A stretch of 64,000 bases of DNA from Candidatus Schekmanbacteria bacterium (lineage in GTDB: Bacteria; CSSED10-310; JACPHN01). The notes beneath the pieces are model-generated. The model was not told the DNA's origin. It did not search any database and saw only the letters and a list, made by a program, of their open reading frames with translations. The stretch spans positions 80,039 to 144,038 of the forward strand of contig JACPHN010000023.1 of NCBI GenBank assembly GCA_016188575.1, given 5' to 3'. Shown here in pieces: positions 18,644 through 27,249 of the stretch. Positions within the stretch are counted from its first letter, which is position 1; each line of letters begins with the position of its first letter. The position numbers were made by a program, and so were the translations under genes.

Positions 18644-19128
18644 GGCGCACCATGGTCGGTTGTACCGGCGTCGATTGAGACGCGACAAGGAGATGTCGGT
18701 ATGAAACGAGTACTACATCACCATGGGCACGATGTCCTGGGTAGCGGCGCGGAGCGGAAGGCGTCGACACCATGAGTGAGGCACGCCGCGAGGTGAGCGC
18801 GGACCTGGGAGCAGGATCGCGGTGCCCGCGGCGTGCTGTTTCGAAGGAGCGTGCCGCGAAGAGCATGGGCGGCCGCAGACGCGAACGCGACCGGAGAGGG
18901 CTCGCCCCGAGGGGGCTCAGAGCGGAGCACTCCGGTGGCACAGGCGAGACGTGACCGGATGACCACAACGCCACGACGATAGGGCGCCTCCTTCGGCCTG
19001 GCCGACGGCCTCTGGTCCGTCTCTTTTTTCCCCGCGCTCCGGCGACAGCAATGTGATTGACAAGACCCCGCGACCGGATCTAGGAATCCGGCTATCACTC
19101 ATCGGAGCTTGTGCCAGGAGCAAACCGC
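18644..19128. other. Intergenic region, 485 bases
   Basis: Holds a tiny reading frame with a strong ribosome-binding site (18701-18775) and an overlapping, unconvincing 60-codon frame from 18772. Near its 3' end TTGACA (19057-19062) could be a -35 box for the HDOD gene, but no good -10 follows. A CTCTTTTTTCCCC tract lies at 19021-19033 without a clear stem. Confidence 0.5.
18701..18775 (+). CDS. Possible 24-residue His-rich peptide
   Basis: ATG at 18701 is preceded by AAGGAG at ideal spacing. The frame encodes 24 residues beginning MKRVLHHHGHDVLG and ends at TGA, where an ATGA overlap opens another frame. MKRVLHHHGHDV recalls the start of a receiver domain, so it may be the remnant of a response-regulator gene. 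No function can be assigned. Confidence 0.3.
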   Translation: MKRVLHHHGHDVLGSGAERKASTP

Positions 19129-19971
19129 GTGGATCGTGTCGAACAAATCGCTTCCCGTGCCGGCGATCTTCCGCCGCTGCCACAAGTGGCGTCCAAGGTC
19201 GTCCAGCTCGTGGCGGATCCGGATTCGAGCGCGGGCGATCTCGTCCGCGTGATTTCGCGGGATCAGGCGTTGACGGTGAAAGTCCTGAAGATCGCCAACT
19301 CGGCGCTTTTCGGAGTCTCTCAGGCGGTGACAACTCTGAGCCGCGCGATCACCTTGCTCGGCTTCAACACGCTCCGTTCGCTCGTGATTGCGGCATCGAC
19401 ACAAGCATTGTTTCGGTCCAAACCGACGAGCAGCTTTCAAGATCGGATTTTGTGGGAGCATTCGTTGGCGGTGGCGCTGGCAGGCCGGCTGGTGGCGCGC
19501 CGCTCCCGGTATCGCGGTATTGAGGAGGCGTTCGTCTCGGGGCTCGTGCATGATATCGGCAAGGCGGTCATGGATCGAAACATTGCGGAACAGTACCAGC
19601 GGGTCGTCGAGCTCGTATACAACGACGGCATCCCGTTCCTGGAGGCGGAGCAAGCGGTTCTTGGCTTCGACCACACGACCGTGGGCGCCCTGGTCGTGCG
19701 CAAATGGAAGCTCGGGGAGACCTATGAGGAGGCGGTTCAATGCCACCACGATCCGCGGGCTGCGACCGTCGATCCCAAGCTGAGCGCTGTCGTGAGTCTG
19801 GCCAATGCGCTGTGCGTGCGCGTGGGGATCGGTCCGGAGCGCCGCCCTGAGCTCGATTTCGGTAGCCTGCCGGCGCTCGAGATGCTCGGAGTCGAGGTTG
19901 CCGAGATCGAGGAGATGACGCAAGAAGTCGAGAAGGCGTTCAAGGAAGAGAAGGAGCTTTTCCGGCTGTAG
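19129..19971 (+). CDS. HDOD-domain protein
   Basis: 280 aa consisting of one HDOD domain (about residues 8-205) and a short helical tail rich in Glu/Lys. Visible landmarks are LPPLPQVASKVVQLVADPDSS, LTVKVLKIANSALFG, ITLLGFNTLRSLVIA, FVSGLVHDIGKAVMD and VQCHHDP. An HD pair is present (LVHDIGK), but HDOD domains are generally considered catalytically inactive regulators of motility, stress and second-messenger signalling. I chose GTG 19129 because AGGAG lies 8 nt upstream; an upstream in-frame GTG at 19111 lacks one. Confidence 0.9.
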   Translation: MDRVEQIASRAGDLPPLPQVASKVVQLVADPDSSAGDLVRVISRDQALTVKVLKIANSALFGVSQAVTTLSRAITLLGFNTLRSLVIAASTQALFRSKPTSSFQDRILWEHSLAVALAGRLVARRSRYRGIEEAFVSGLVHDIGKAVMDRNIAEQYQRVVELVYNDGIPFLEAEQAVLGFDHTTVGALVVRKWKLGETYEEAVQCHHDPRAATVDPKLSAVVSLANALCVRVGIGPERRPELDFGSLPALEMLGVEVAEIEEMTQEVEKAFKEEKELFRL

Positions 19972-20043
19972 CGGTCAACCGCGAGCGGCGACTCCGGGCG
20001 AAGGGTCATCCGAGCGCCGCGTGTCCCATCGGAACGAGTTACC

Positions 20044-23000
20044 ATGACCGCCAGCAGGTTTCGATATGCGTGGGCGCTACCGCTCGTCATCGCGGTCGCG
20101 GCAGGCTTGCGATTCTTTGGCCTCGGGCACGGCATTTCATTCCACCCGGACGAGCGGCATATCGTGATGGTCACCCAGGGGCTGCACTGGGGCGACATGA
20201 GCCCTCGTTTCTTCGCCTATGGCAGCTTCCCGATGTACCTGCTTTGGGCGCTGGCGCAGGTCCTCGGACGCGCGCACGGGTATTTGGGCGGCTATGACGG
20301 CATGTTCTGGATCGGGCGCGTCGTATCCGCGCTCGCCGGAACGCTGACGGTCGCCATGACCTATCGGCTGGCGCGGGAGTGCGGTTACCGCTCGAAAGTC
20401 GCGCTCGTGGCCGCGGCCATTCTCGCCGCCAACGTCTTCCACATCCAGCTTTCGCACTTCTACGCGGTGGACGTGCTGTTGACCGCGCTGACGACCGCGG
20501 CGCTCCTGGCGATCCTGCGCACGATCTCCGCGGACGGAACGTGGAGAATGCTGGTAGCCGCCTTCTTCGTCGGCACCGCCACGGCAACCAAGGTGAGCGC
20601 GCTCGCGTTGCTGGCGCCGCTCGGTGTGGCCTGGCTCGGAGCGCGTGCGCGGTCGCGGGCATGGTGGTCGCCGACGGCAATCGGCCGACTTGGCCTCGGG
20701 CTCGTAGCGATTGCCGCTGTTTTTCTCGTGTTCGAACCGTACGCGGCGCTTGACTACGCGACGTTTCGAGCGAACATGCGCGAGCAGGGGAACATGGCCT
20801 GGGGTCGCTCGGAACCGGTCTACGTCATTCAGTACGCGGGGACCGCCCCCTATCTCTATCCGCTCCAGCAGATCCTGGAATATACGGTGGGCTGGCCCGC
20901 GGGTCTGGCGATGCTTCTGGGGACACTGTGGGTAGGCGGTCGCGCGCTGCGCGGCCAGGCGCGGGCCGAGCACCTCGTCTTGCTGGCCTGGGTCATCCCC
21001 ACCTTCGTGCTCGTCGGTGCCTTTCAAGTCAAGTTTCCGCGTTACCTGCTCCCCCTGTACCCCTGCCTGGCGGTTTTTGCCGCCGACGCACTGGAACGTG
21101 TGGGCAGGGGACTGGCGCGGCTGTGGCCCAGCCGCAAGCAAGCGTTGCGGGGACTGCCTAACTGGCTGATTCTGGTGCCCGCGGGCGCCTACGCTCTCGC
21201 TTTCATGAACCTCTATACCCAGGAGCACGTATGGTTTCAGGCGTCGAGATGGATGTACGGGCGCCTGCCGTGGGGGGCCGCGATCCTCGGGGAACACTGG
21301 GACGACAAGCTTCCGCTGCATCTACGCGGCGGCGAGACGCCGGCGCGCTATCGCACGGGAGGACGCGAGTGGGAGCTGCCGCTGTATGAACCGGACGCGG
21401 TCGCCAAGCTGCGCGGTGTCGCCGACAAGCTTGCCACCGCCGATTTCATCGCGCTGCCCACGGCGCGCCTGTACGGCTCGATCCTCGGGGTTGCCGACCG
21501 CTACCCCGACACGTCGCGCTACTATCGGCTGCTCTTCGACGGCGCCCTCGGCTACGAGCTCGTGCAGACCTTCAAGGTGTCGCCGGCGCTCGGTCCGCTG
21601 GTCTTTTCCGACGAGCTCGCCGACGAGAGCTTCACGGTTTACGACCACCCGAAGGTCTGCATTTTCAAGAACCGGGACAGATTGTCTGCGGAGGAGCTCT
21701 ACGCGCGGATCGGTCCGGGCGGCAGCCCGGTCAGCCGGCCGTCGCGAGCGGAGATCCTGCAGGCGCGATCCGGCGCGACCGTCACGCTCCCGGCCGCGCC
21801 CGGTGTGCTCGCGAGCCTGATCCGCTGGCTCTTCGTGCTCGAAGTGCTTGGCCTCCTCGCCTATCCGCTGGTGGCCACGGGGTTTCGCGACGCACCGGAC
21901 CGCGGCTACGGAATCGCGAAGATCGTAGGCGTCGTGGTCACGGGTTACCTGTCATGGCTGTTGGCATGGTGCGGCGCCTTTCCCGCTACGGGGCCGGTCT
22001 TCGCGCTGTGCGTGCTGGCTCTGGGTGGCGCGGGCAATTACGCGGCGCAGCGGTGGTGGGGGGGCTGGCGGCGCGTTCTGGGCGCCGGTGGTCGACACCT
22101 CGTCGCGGCGGAAAGCGTCTTTCTTGGCGGCTTCGTCGTGTTCGCTCTGATTCGGTCCTTTCACCCTGAAATCTACTGGGGTGAAAAACCGATGGATTTC
22201 ACCTTCCTCAACTATTTCGCGCGCCTGGAGCACTTGCCGCCGAACGATCCGTGGGCCGCGGGGCGCGAGATGCACTACTACTACTTCGGGACGTACTTGC
22301 TGGCGCAGCTTCTCAAGGTAACGAGCATCGCACCGGGGGTCGGGTACAATCTGGCGATCGCGTCGGTTGCCGCCTGGCTGCTGGCGGCTTGCTACACGGC
22401 GGTGGTCGCGATTACGCGCGGGCACCGGGTTGCGCTGTTTGGCGCGGCGGCAGTGGTGATGAGCGCAGATTTCGACGTGCTCTATCGCTGGCTCGTGGAA
22501 AAGAAGCCGCTCGGTTTCGACCTGTTTTGGGCAAGCTCGCGTGTGCTGACCTCGCCTGCCATCACCGAGTATCCGCTCTGGAGCTTGCTTTTCGCGGATC
22601 TACATGCGCACGTCATCGCGTTGCCGGTCGCCGCGGCTCTGGTCGCGTGCGCCATGAGAACAGCGACAGCGTCCGCGGCGATGACCGAGGACCGGCTATC
22701 GCGATGCGCACTGTTCGGCATCACGGCGTTGTTGTGGGGGAGTCTGCTCGGAATCAACACGTGGGATTTCCTGAGCTACGGGTTCGTGCTGCTCGTGGCT
22801 CACGTATACGCAGCGCCCGGGTATGGGTGGGAAACGGGGCCGGTGCACGTGGGGCCAACGAGAGGCGTGAAGCAGATTCCGGGGATGGGGCGCTCCTTGC
22901 TCTGGGCGGCGGCGCTGGCAGTGGCAGCCGTGGTGTGCTATCTGCCGCTCTTCGCGAGTCTCCGGGGTGGCGGCGGCGGCGGGGCCAGCTTCAGCGTGTC

Positions 23001-25836
23001 GCGCGAGGGGTTGGACGAGCTCCAACAGGTCGCGCGAGTCCTGGGTCACTGGTGGCTCCTGGTCGGCGCCGCGGCGCTCGGTTTGCTCGGCGCGCGCGTG
23101 CGCGCCGGCGTCGCCATGGGGCGGGCCGTCTGGTGGCGAGCAGCCGGAGTCGGCGTGCTGCCCGTGGCGATCGCCGCCGCAAGCTGGGCACAGGCGGACG
23201 TGGCCTTGCCATGGGGGATTTTTGTCGCCACCGGTGTCCTTGCCGCCGTCGGCTCGGTGCTCGCCGACAGCGGCGGCGCCTCGCGGCGGTCGCTACGCGC
23301 GGCCGGTGCTCTGATCGTGTGTACGGCGCTGTTGACGGCACTGGCGGAGCGCTTCGTGCTCATCGATCGCATGAATACGATCTTCAAGTGCTACAACGCG
23401 ATCTGGATGCTGCTTGCCATAGCCGCGGCGGGGCTCTTGGGGATGTGGCTCGAGAGGCTCCCGGCCGGAGGGGTTCGCATTGCGCCGCGGCGCGCGCCAA
23501 TCCGCGGACTGTTGGGCGTGGCGGCGCTCGTGGTGGGCGCCATGGCCGCTGGAAGCGTCGTGGATATCGGCATCATGGTGACCCATCGCCGGGTGGATGG
23601 ACCGCGCCCGACGCTGGACGGCCTGGCCTACCTCGAGGGGCTCAGGCCGGGTGAGGCGGGATTGGTATCGTGGGTGAACCGCACCGTTCCGGGGACGCCG
23701 GTGTTGCTGGAGGCGCAGGGGCGGTCCTACGGCGACCATACGCGTCTGGCGATGTATACGGGGTTACAGACGGTGCTGGGCTGGGACCACCACGTCAAGC
23801 AGCGTGGCACGCCGGCGGAGGAGGTGCGGCGCAGGGCGCAAGATATTACGCTCGCCTACACGTCGTCCGACCCCGAAGACGCCGCAGCGGTGATCGACAA
23901 GTATGGCGTGGACTTTGTCGCGGTCGGCTGGCTGGAGCGGCGCGAGTACCCTGAGGAGGGGCTCGCCAAGTTCGCTGCGGCGACGGACCTGTTCGTGCCG
24001 GTGTATCGGCGCGATGATGATGTGCTTTACGCCACCCGACGCGCGTGGTCGGTGACCGCAAGCCGCGCCGCCGCCGAGCTTTTGGACAGCGCTCCGGAGG
24101 GTGGCGGCGTGAGTGGCGATGGCGGCGTTAGCAGCGCAAGCGCGACGGCGGGACTTGCGACCAGGCAGGGGGCGCGGCACCATGGCTGGCTCGATGCGGG
24201 CGCGCTCGGTAGCAAGCCGATCGCGCTGGCCTCCGGCCGCGGCGAAGTCTTGGTCTATGATGCCGCTGCAGGACAGGTCCGGCGCATTGGTCGTGACGGC
24301 AAGCGGAATCGGGTGCTGGAATTCGTGCCGCCCGAGGAGCTCGAAAACACGGAGGCGCTGGCTTTTGGCGGCAACGGGAAGAGCCTGTGGGCGTTGGCCA
24401 CGGATCCTTCCCGGCTGCTCCGGATTTCGCTCGACGAGGAAGCGCTGACCACGTATCCGTGGCCAACCGGAGACGCGCCGGCGCGGCCGTCGTCGTTGTC
24501 CGTGGATGAAGCCGGTGGGGTTTGGGTTCTCGACGCCGAAGGCAGCGCGCTCTGGAAGCTCGCCGCGACCGCCGGCAAAGCGGCGGGTGAGGGCGCCGTC
24601 GCGGAAGCGGAGGCGACGTGGCGGCGCGTTCTGGGACCGGAGGTGCTGGGCGACTCGCGGCCCACTGCAGTGAGCACCGGCAGCGGCACCATCTGGCTCA
24701 CGAGTGGCAGAACGCCGGAGCTACTGCGGTTCGACCCGCGCGGCAACCTGCTCGGGCGCTCGCGGTACCAGCAGCGGTTCCTGCCGGGGCTCCCTCCGTC
24801 TCCCCGGGTCGCCGCTACCGGTACGGGCGCGCTCGTTGCGGGAATCGGCGTAGACGGCGTGATCGAGCTCGACGAGCGCGGCTCGATCGTGCGCACGTTG
24901 ACCGGCGACTGGATCCTGCCGTGCGAAATCGCGGTGCTCGCCGACGCTTCGGGCACCGCCGACGCGGCAGTGGTGCTGGACGTGGTGGCGGGAGTGGCGC
25001 ACAAGGTGGGCCTGCCGAGTGGAAAGCGGTTGCTCTCCGGGGTCGAAGGCCCGGCACCAGGCGATTTCCGGGAGCCGCGCGGCATCGCTCGGGGCCCCGA
25101 CGGCAGCATCTACGTGGTCGACATGCGCAACTTCAGGATTCAACGGTTCGCGGCCGATGGCCGCTTCCTGGATGCCTGGGGCGCGGAGGGCGAGGCTGTC
25201 GGCAAGTTCAAGGACGCCACCGGCCTGGCGGTGACGTCGGACGGCTTCGTCCTTGTCGCGGATACCTGGAACCACCGAATTCAGAAGCTGGACGCCACCG
25301 GGCGGATGCTGGGCGTTTTCGCGGATGGATTCTACGGCCCACGCGACGTCAAGGAGGGGCCTGATGGGACGGTGTACGTCAGCGACACCGGCAACGGCAA
25401 GGTTGTCGTGTTTGCTCGGTCGGGCACGCGGCTGCGGGAGATCGGCGAGCGCGGCGACGCGGACGGGCTCATGCGCGATCCGATCGGTTTGGCGGTGCGC
25501 GGCGATACGGTCTTTGTGGCGGATGCAGGCAACGCCCGGGTGCAGGTTTTCACGAGCGGCGGGGCATTCGTGCGGCGCTGGCCGGTCGATGGCTGGGTGC
25601 GCGAGGGTATTCGCGAGCCGTATCTGGGTCTCGATCGCCATGGCCATCTCGTCCTGGCCGTTGCCGCGACGCACGAGCTCCGCGTCTACGGTGACGATGG
25701 GACGCTCGTGGACTCGATCCCGGTGCCTTCCCTTGGGTTCCCGACGGGCCTGGCCGTGCTCCCGGAGGAGCATGCGGTGCTCGTAGCGGATGCGCAAGGC
25801 CATCGCATCCAGAAGGTCACGCTGACGCACCCGTAG
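20044..25836 (+). CDS. GT39-like / DUF2298 / NHL-propeller fusion membrane protein
   Basis: 1930 aa, three modules. (1) Residues ~1-560: GT-C mannosyltransferase-like multi-pass membrane domain with the loop acidic motif HPDERHI (~38-44). (2) Residues ~590-1340: DUF2298 (Chlor_Arch_YYY) multi-pass domain with WGEKPMDFTFLNYFARL, NDPWAAGREMHYYYFGTYL and FADLHAHVIALP. (3) Residues ~1380-1930: NHL-type beta-propeller repeats (REPRGIARGPDGSIYVVDMRNFRIQRF, TWNHRIQKLD). It is probably an inner-membrane lipid-linked sugar transferase with a periplasmic propeller. ATG 20044 follows GGAACGAGTTACC. The reading frame is intact throughout. Confidence 0.87.
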   Translation: MTASRFRYAWALPLVIAVAAGLRFFGLGHGISFHPDERHIVMVTQGLHWGDMSPRFFAYGSFPMYLLWALAQVLGRAHGYLGGYDGMFWIGRVVSALAGTLTVAMTYRLARECGYRSKVALVAAAILAANVFHIQLSHFYAVDVLLTALTTAALLAILRTISADGTWRMLVAAFFVGTATATKVSALALLAPLGVAWLGARARSRAWWSPTAIGRLGLGLVAIAAVFLVFEPYAALDYATFRANMREQGNMAWGRSEPVYVIQYAGTAPYLYPLQQILEYTVGWPAGLAMLLGTLWVGGRALRGQARAEHLVLLAWVIPTFVLVGAFQVKFPRYLLPLYPCLAVFAADALERVGRGLARLWPSRKQALRGLPNWLILVPAGAYALAFMNLYTQEHVWFQASRWMYGRLPWGAAILGEHWDDKLPLHLRGGETPARYRTGGREWELPLYEPDAVAKLRGVADKLATADFIALPTARLYGSILGVADRYPDTSRYYRLLFDGALGYELVQTFKVSPALGPLVFSDELADESFTVYDHPKVCIFKNRDRLSAEELYARIGPGGSPVSRPSRAEILQARSGATVTLPAAPGVLASLIRWLFVLEVLGLLAYPLVATGFRDAPDRGYGIAKIVGVVVTGYLSWLLAWCGAFPATGPVFALCVLALGGAGNYAAQRWWGGWRRVLGAGGRHLVAAESVFLGGFVVFALIRSFHPEIYWGEKPMDFTFLNYFARLEHLPPNDPWAAGREMHYYYFGTYLLAQLLKVTSIAPGVGYNLAIASVAAWLLAACYTAVVAITRGHRVALFGAAAVVMSADFDVLYRWLVEKKPLGFDLFWASSRVLTSPAITEYPLWSLLFADLHAHVIALPVAAALVACAMRTATASAAMTEDRLSRCALFGITALLWGSLLGINTWDFLSYGFVLLVAHVYAAPGYGWETGPVHVGPTRGVKQIPGMGRSLLWAAALAVAAVVCYLPLFASLRGGGGGGASFSVSREGLDELQQVARVLGHWWLLVGAAALGLLGARVRAGVAMGRAVWWRAAGVGVLPVAIAAASWAQADVALPWGIFVATGVLAAVGSVLADSGGASRRSLRAAGALIVCTALLTALAERFVLIDRMNTIFKCYNAIWMLLAIAAAGLLGMWLERLPAGGVRIAPRRAPIRGLLGVAALVVGAMAAGSVVDIGIMVTHRRVDGPRPTLDGLAYLEGLRPGEAGLVSWVNRTVPGTPVLLEAQGRSYGDHTRLAMYTGLQTVLGWDHHVKQRGTPAEEVRRRAQDITLAYTSSDPEDAAAVIDKYGVDFVAVGWLERREYPEEGLAKFAAATDLFVPVYRRDDDVLYATRRAWSVTASRAAAELLDSAPEGGGVSGDGGVSSASATAGLATRQGARHHGWLDAGALGSKPIALASGRGEVLVYDAAAGQVRRIGRDGKRNRVLEFVPPEELENTEALAFGGNGKSLWALATDPSRLLRISLDEEALTTYPWPTGDAPARPSSLSVDEAGGVWVLDAEGSALWKLAATAGKAAGEGAVAEAEATWRRVLGPEVLGDSRPTAVSTGSGTIWLTSGRTPELLRFDPRGNLLGRSRYQQRFLPGLPPSPRVAATGTGALVAGIGVDGVIELDERGSIVRTLTGDWILPCEIAVLADASGTADAAVVLDVVAGVAHKVGLPSGKRLLSGVEGPAPGDFREPRGIARGPDGSIYVVDMRNFRIQRFAADGRFLDAWGAEGEAVGKFKDATGLAVTSDGFVLVADTWNHRIQKLDATGRMLGVFADGFYGPRDVKEGPDGTVYVSDTGNGKVVVFARSGTRLREIGERGDADGLMRDPIGLAVRGDTVFVADAGNARVQVFTSGGAFVRRWPVDGWVREGIREPYLGLDRHGHLVLAVAATHELRVYGDDGTLVDSIPVPSLGFPTGLAVLPEEHAVLVADAQGHRIQKVTLTHP

Positions 25837-25867
25837 GCGGCGAGGGCGGTGGCGCCTGCTTGATGGC

Positions 25868-25900
25868 ATTTTCACCCTCCCCGCGCGCGGGGGGGGGACG
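25868..25900. repeat. GC-palindrome repeat, partial copy
   Basis: TTCACCCTCC followed by the palindrome CCCCGCGCGCGGGG (25879-25892) and a G9 run. It belongs by composition to the CCCTCCCC...GGGGG family seen at 13.2 and 57.1 kb. It lies just downstream of the fusion gene and could act as a transcription-end hairpin. Confidence 0.45.
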
Positions 25901-26133
25901 AGGATTGGGTGGAGTAGATCGTTGTTGTCGGGTTGCCAGACCTGGACAGCGCCGTCGGTATTGACGTTCTTGTCGCACCTCTTTAGGATACGGGCTGACG
26001 CTTGGTCGCGCCGCTTTGGCCCCGCTGCGAGCGCTGATCCTCTTGGGATGGGGAGCGCCAAACTGGTCCAGCAAGCCTGCCGCCGCCGGAAGTGAAGGCG
26101 GGCGTGCAGCAACTGACTTAAGGAGAGTACGAC

Positions 26134-26637
26134 ATGGGGTTTTCCCAGGTGCTGGAAGCACTCGCCGACCGCCGGCTCGAAGAGGCCGCCGCGGACCTGG
26201 AATCGGCGCTGGGACTCGATTGCGAGGAGGAGATGCTCGCTCTGCCCTTACACCTGTTGGCGCTCATCGAGTTCCTTCGCCGCGAACCGAACAACGCGGT
26301 CGAGTTTCTCGAGGAAGTGGCCGATATCGAGCAGCGCCTCGGGTACGAGACTCTCGGTGACCATAGTTACAAGCAGGTCGATCTGGTGGCAGACCCCGAG
26401 CAGAACCTGGCGAGTTTGGCCAAGCACTACCGTGAGGCCATAGAAGCCGCGCAGCTCAAGAACAACTACCTGGACGCGGCGTTATCGCTGAAATCCCTCG
26501 GCGAGCTATTTCTCGTGCGCGGGGAGCGCGATCGGGCGGTGGGCCTGTTCGAAAAAAGCCGTCTGATGTTCAAGCGGGCCTCAGACCCCGCAGCGGGGCA
26601 CCTATCTCAGTGGTGTACGCTGCTGGCAACGCATTGA
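26134..26637 (+). CDS. Small TPR-like protein
   Basis: 167 aa, all-helical, with recognisable TPR pairs (HLLALIEFLRREPNNAVEFLEEVADIEQRLG; LDAALSLKSLGELFLVRGERDRAVGLFEKSRLMF). It has an acidic N-terminal half and no signal peptide. AAGGAGAG precedes ATG 26134 at good spacing. It converges on the sortase gene and overlaps it by 68 nt, which is unusual, so the last ~20 residues may be accidental read-through. Function unknown; probably a protein-binding adaptor. Confidence 0.68.
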   Translation: MGFSQVLEALADRRLEEAAADLESALGLDCEEEMLALPLHLLALIEFLRREPNNAVEFLEEVADIEQRLGYETLGDHSYKQVDLVADPEQNLASLAKHYREAIEAAQLKNNYLDAALSLKSLGELFLVRGERDRAVGLFEKSRLMFKRASDPAAGHLSQWCTLLATH

Positions 26638-27238
26638 CCACGAGCGCGGACGCCTTGCCGGCAGCGGGCTGAGCGGCCAGCGCGCGCACGACGTATCGCA
26701 GTCGTGCCGACCGCAGCCCGTGAAACGGGTAGCAAGTGATCAGCGTCAGGGTGTCCGCCGCGGTACTATCGAGAACGGCCACGTCGGAAGCGTGGACTAC
26801 AGTCGTTTCGACGGCGCGGTAGCGGACGGTGCGGCCTGGTGTCGTCACCATGATCTCATCACCCACCTCGAGGTCGGCCAGAAACGCGAACCACGAATCG
26901 CGATGCCCTGCAATGACGACGTTTCCGGGCGATCCGGGCCAGGCCGTGCCGTCAACGTGCCCTGGCCCGAAGGCGAGCGAGCTACCCGAAGCACCGCTCA
27001 AGACCGCTCGGCGAACACCGAGCCGGGGGACTTCGAGGCGCGCGATGGGATACAGGTCCGCCCACGACCAGGGGCGGTGGTGGCCAGCGTCTTTGAGATG
27101 TGCCACCAGCGCCCGATCGATCAAGACTGCGGCAAAGGCCGCCTTCGCCGTCAGCCAGAGTTGCTCTCCAAGCAGCGCCAAGCCGGCGGCGATCAGCGCT
27201 GCCGCGACTCCGAGCCGGGTGCGCCGCGACGCGATCAT
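26570..27238 (-). CDS. Class GN sortase
   Basis: 222-aa membrane transpeptidase. N-terminal anchor helix about residues 9-28, then the sortase barrel with catalytic His112 (VVIAGHRDSWFAFL), Cys169 (TLITCYPF) and Arg in LRYVVRA. Class GN (Gram-negative) sortases normally occur as a pair with one VIT/VWA substrate, and that partner lies immediately upstream here (11-nt gap). ATG 27238 has AGGAGA upstream. It should cleave the LPRGG-type signal of the partner and attach it to an unknown acceptor in the envelope. Confidence 0.9.
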   Translation of the reverse strand: MIASRRTRLGVAAALIAAGLALLGEQLWLTAKAAFAAVLIDRALVAHLKDAGHHRPWSWADLYPIARLEVPRLGVRRAVLSGASGSSLAFGPGHVDGTAWPGSPGNVVIAGHRDSWFAFLADLEVGDEIMVTTPGRTVRYRAVETTVVHASDVAVLDSTAADTLTLITCYPFHGLRSARLRYVVRALAAQPAAGKASALVVNALPAAYTTEIGAPLRGLRPA

Positions 27239-27249
27239 GGGCCGTCTCC

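Noticed and set aside
18772..18954. 60-codon frame after the His-rich mini-frame
   Set aside because: Arg/Gly-rich translation with no RBS of its own beyond the ATGA overlap; no support as a gene.
19021..19033. T-rich tract as an intrinsic terminator
   Set aside because: Six T's are present but no stable GC stem directly precedes them.
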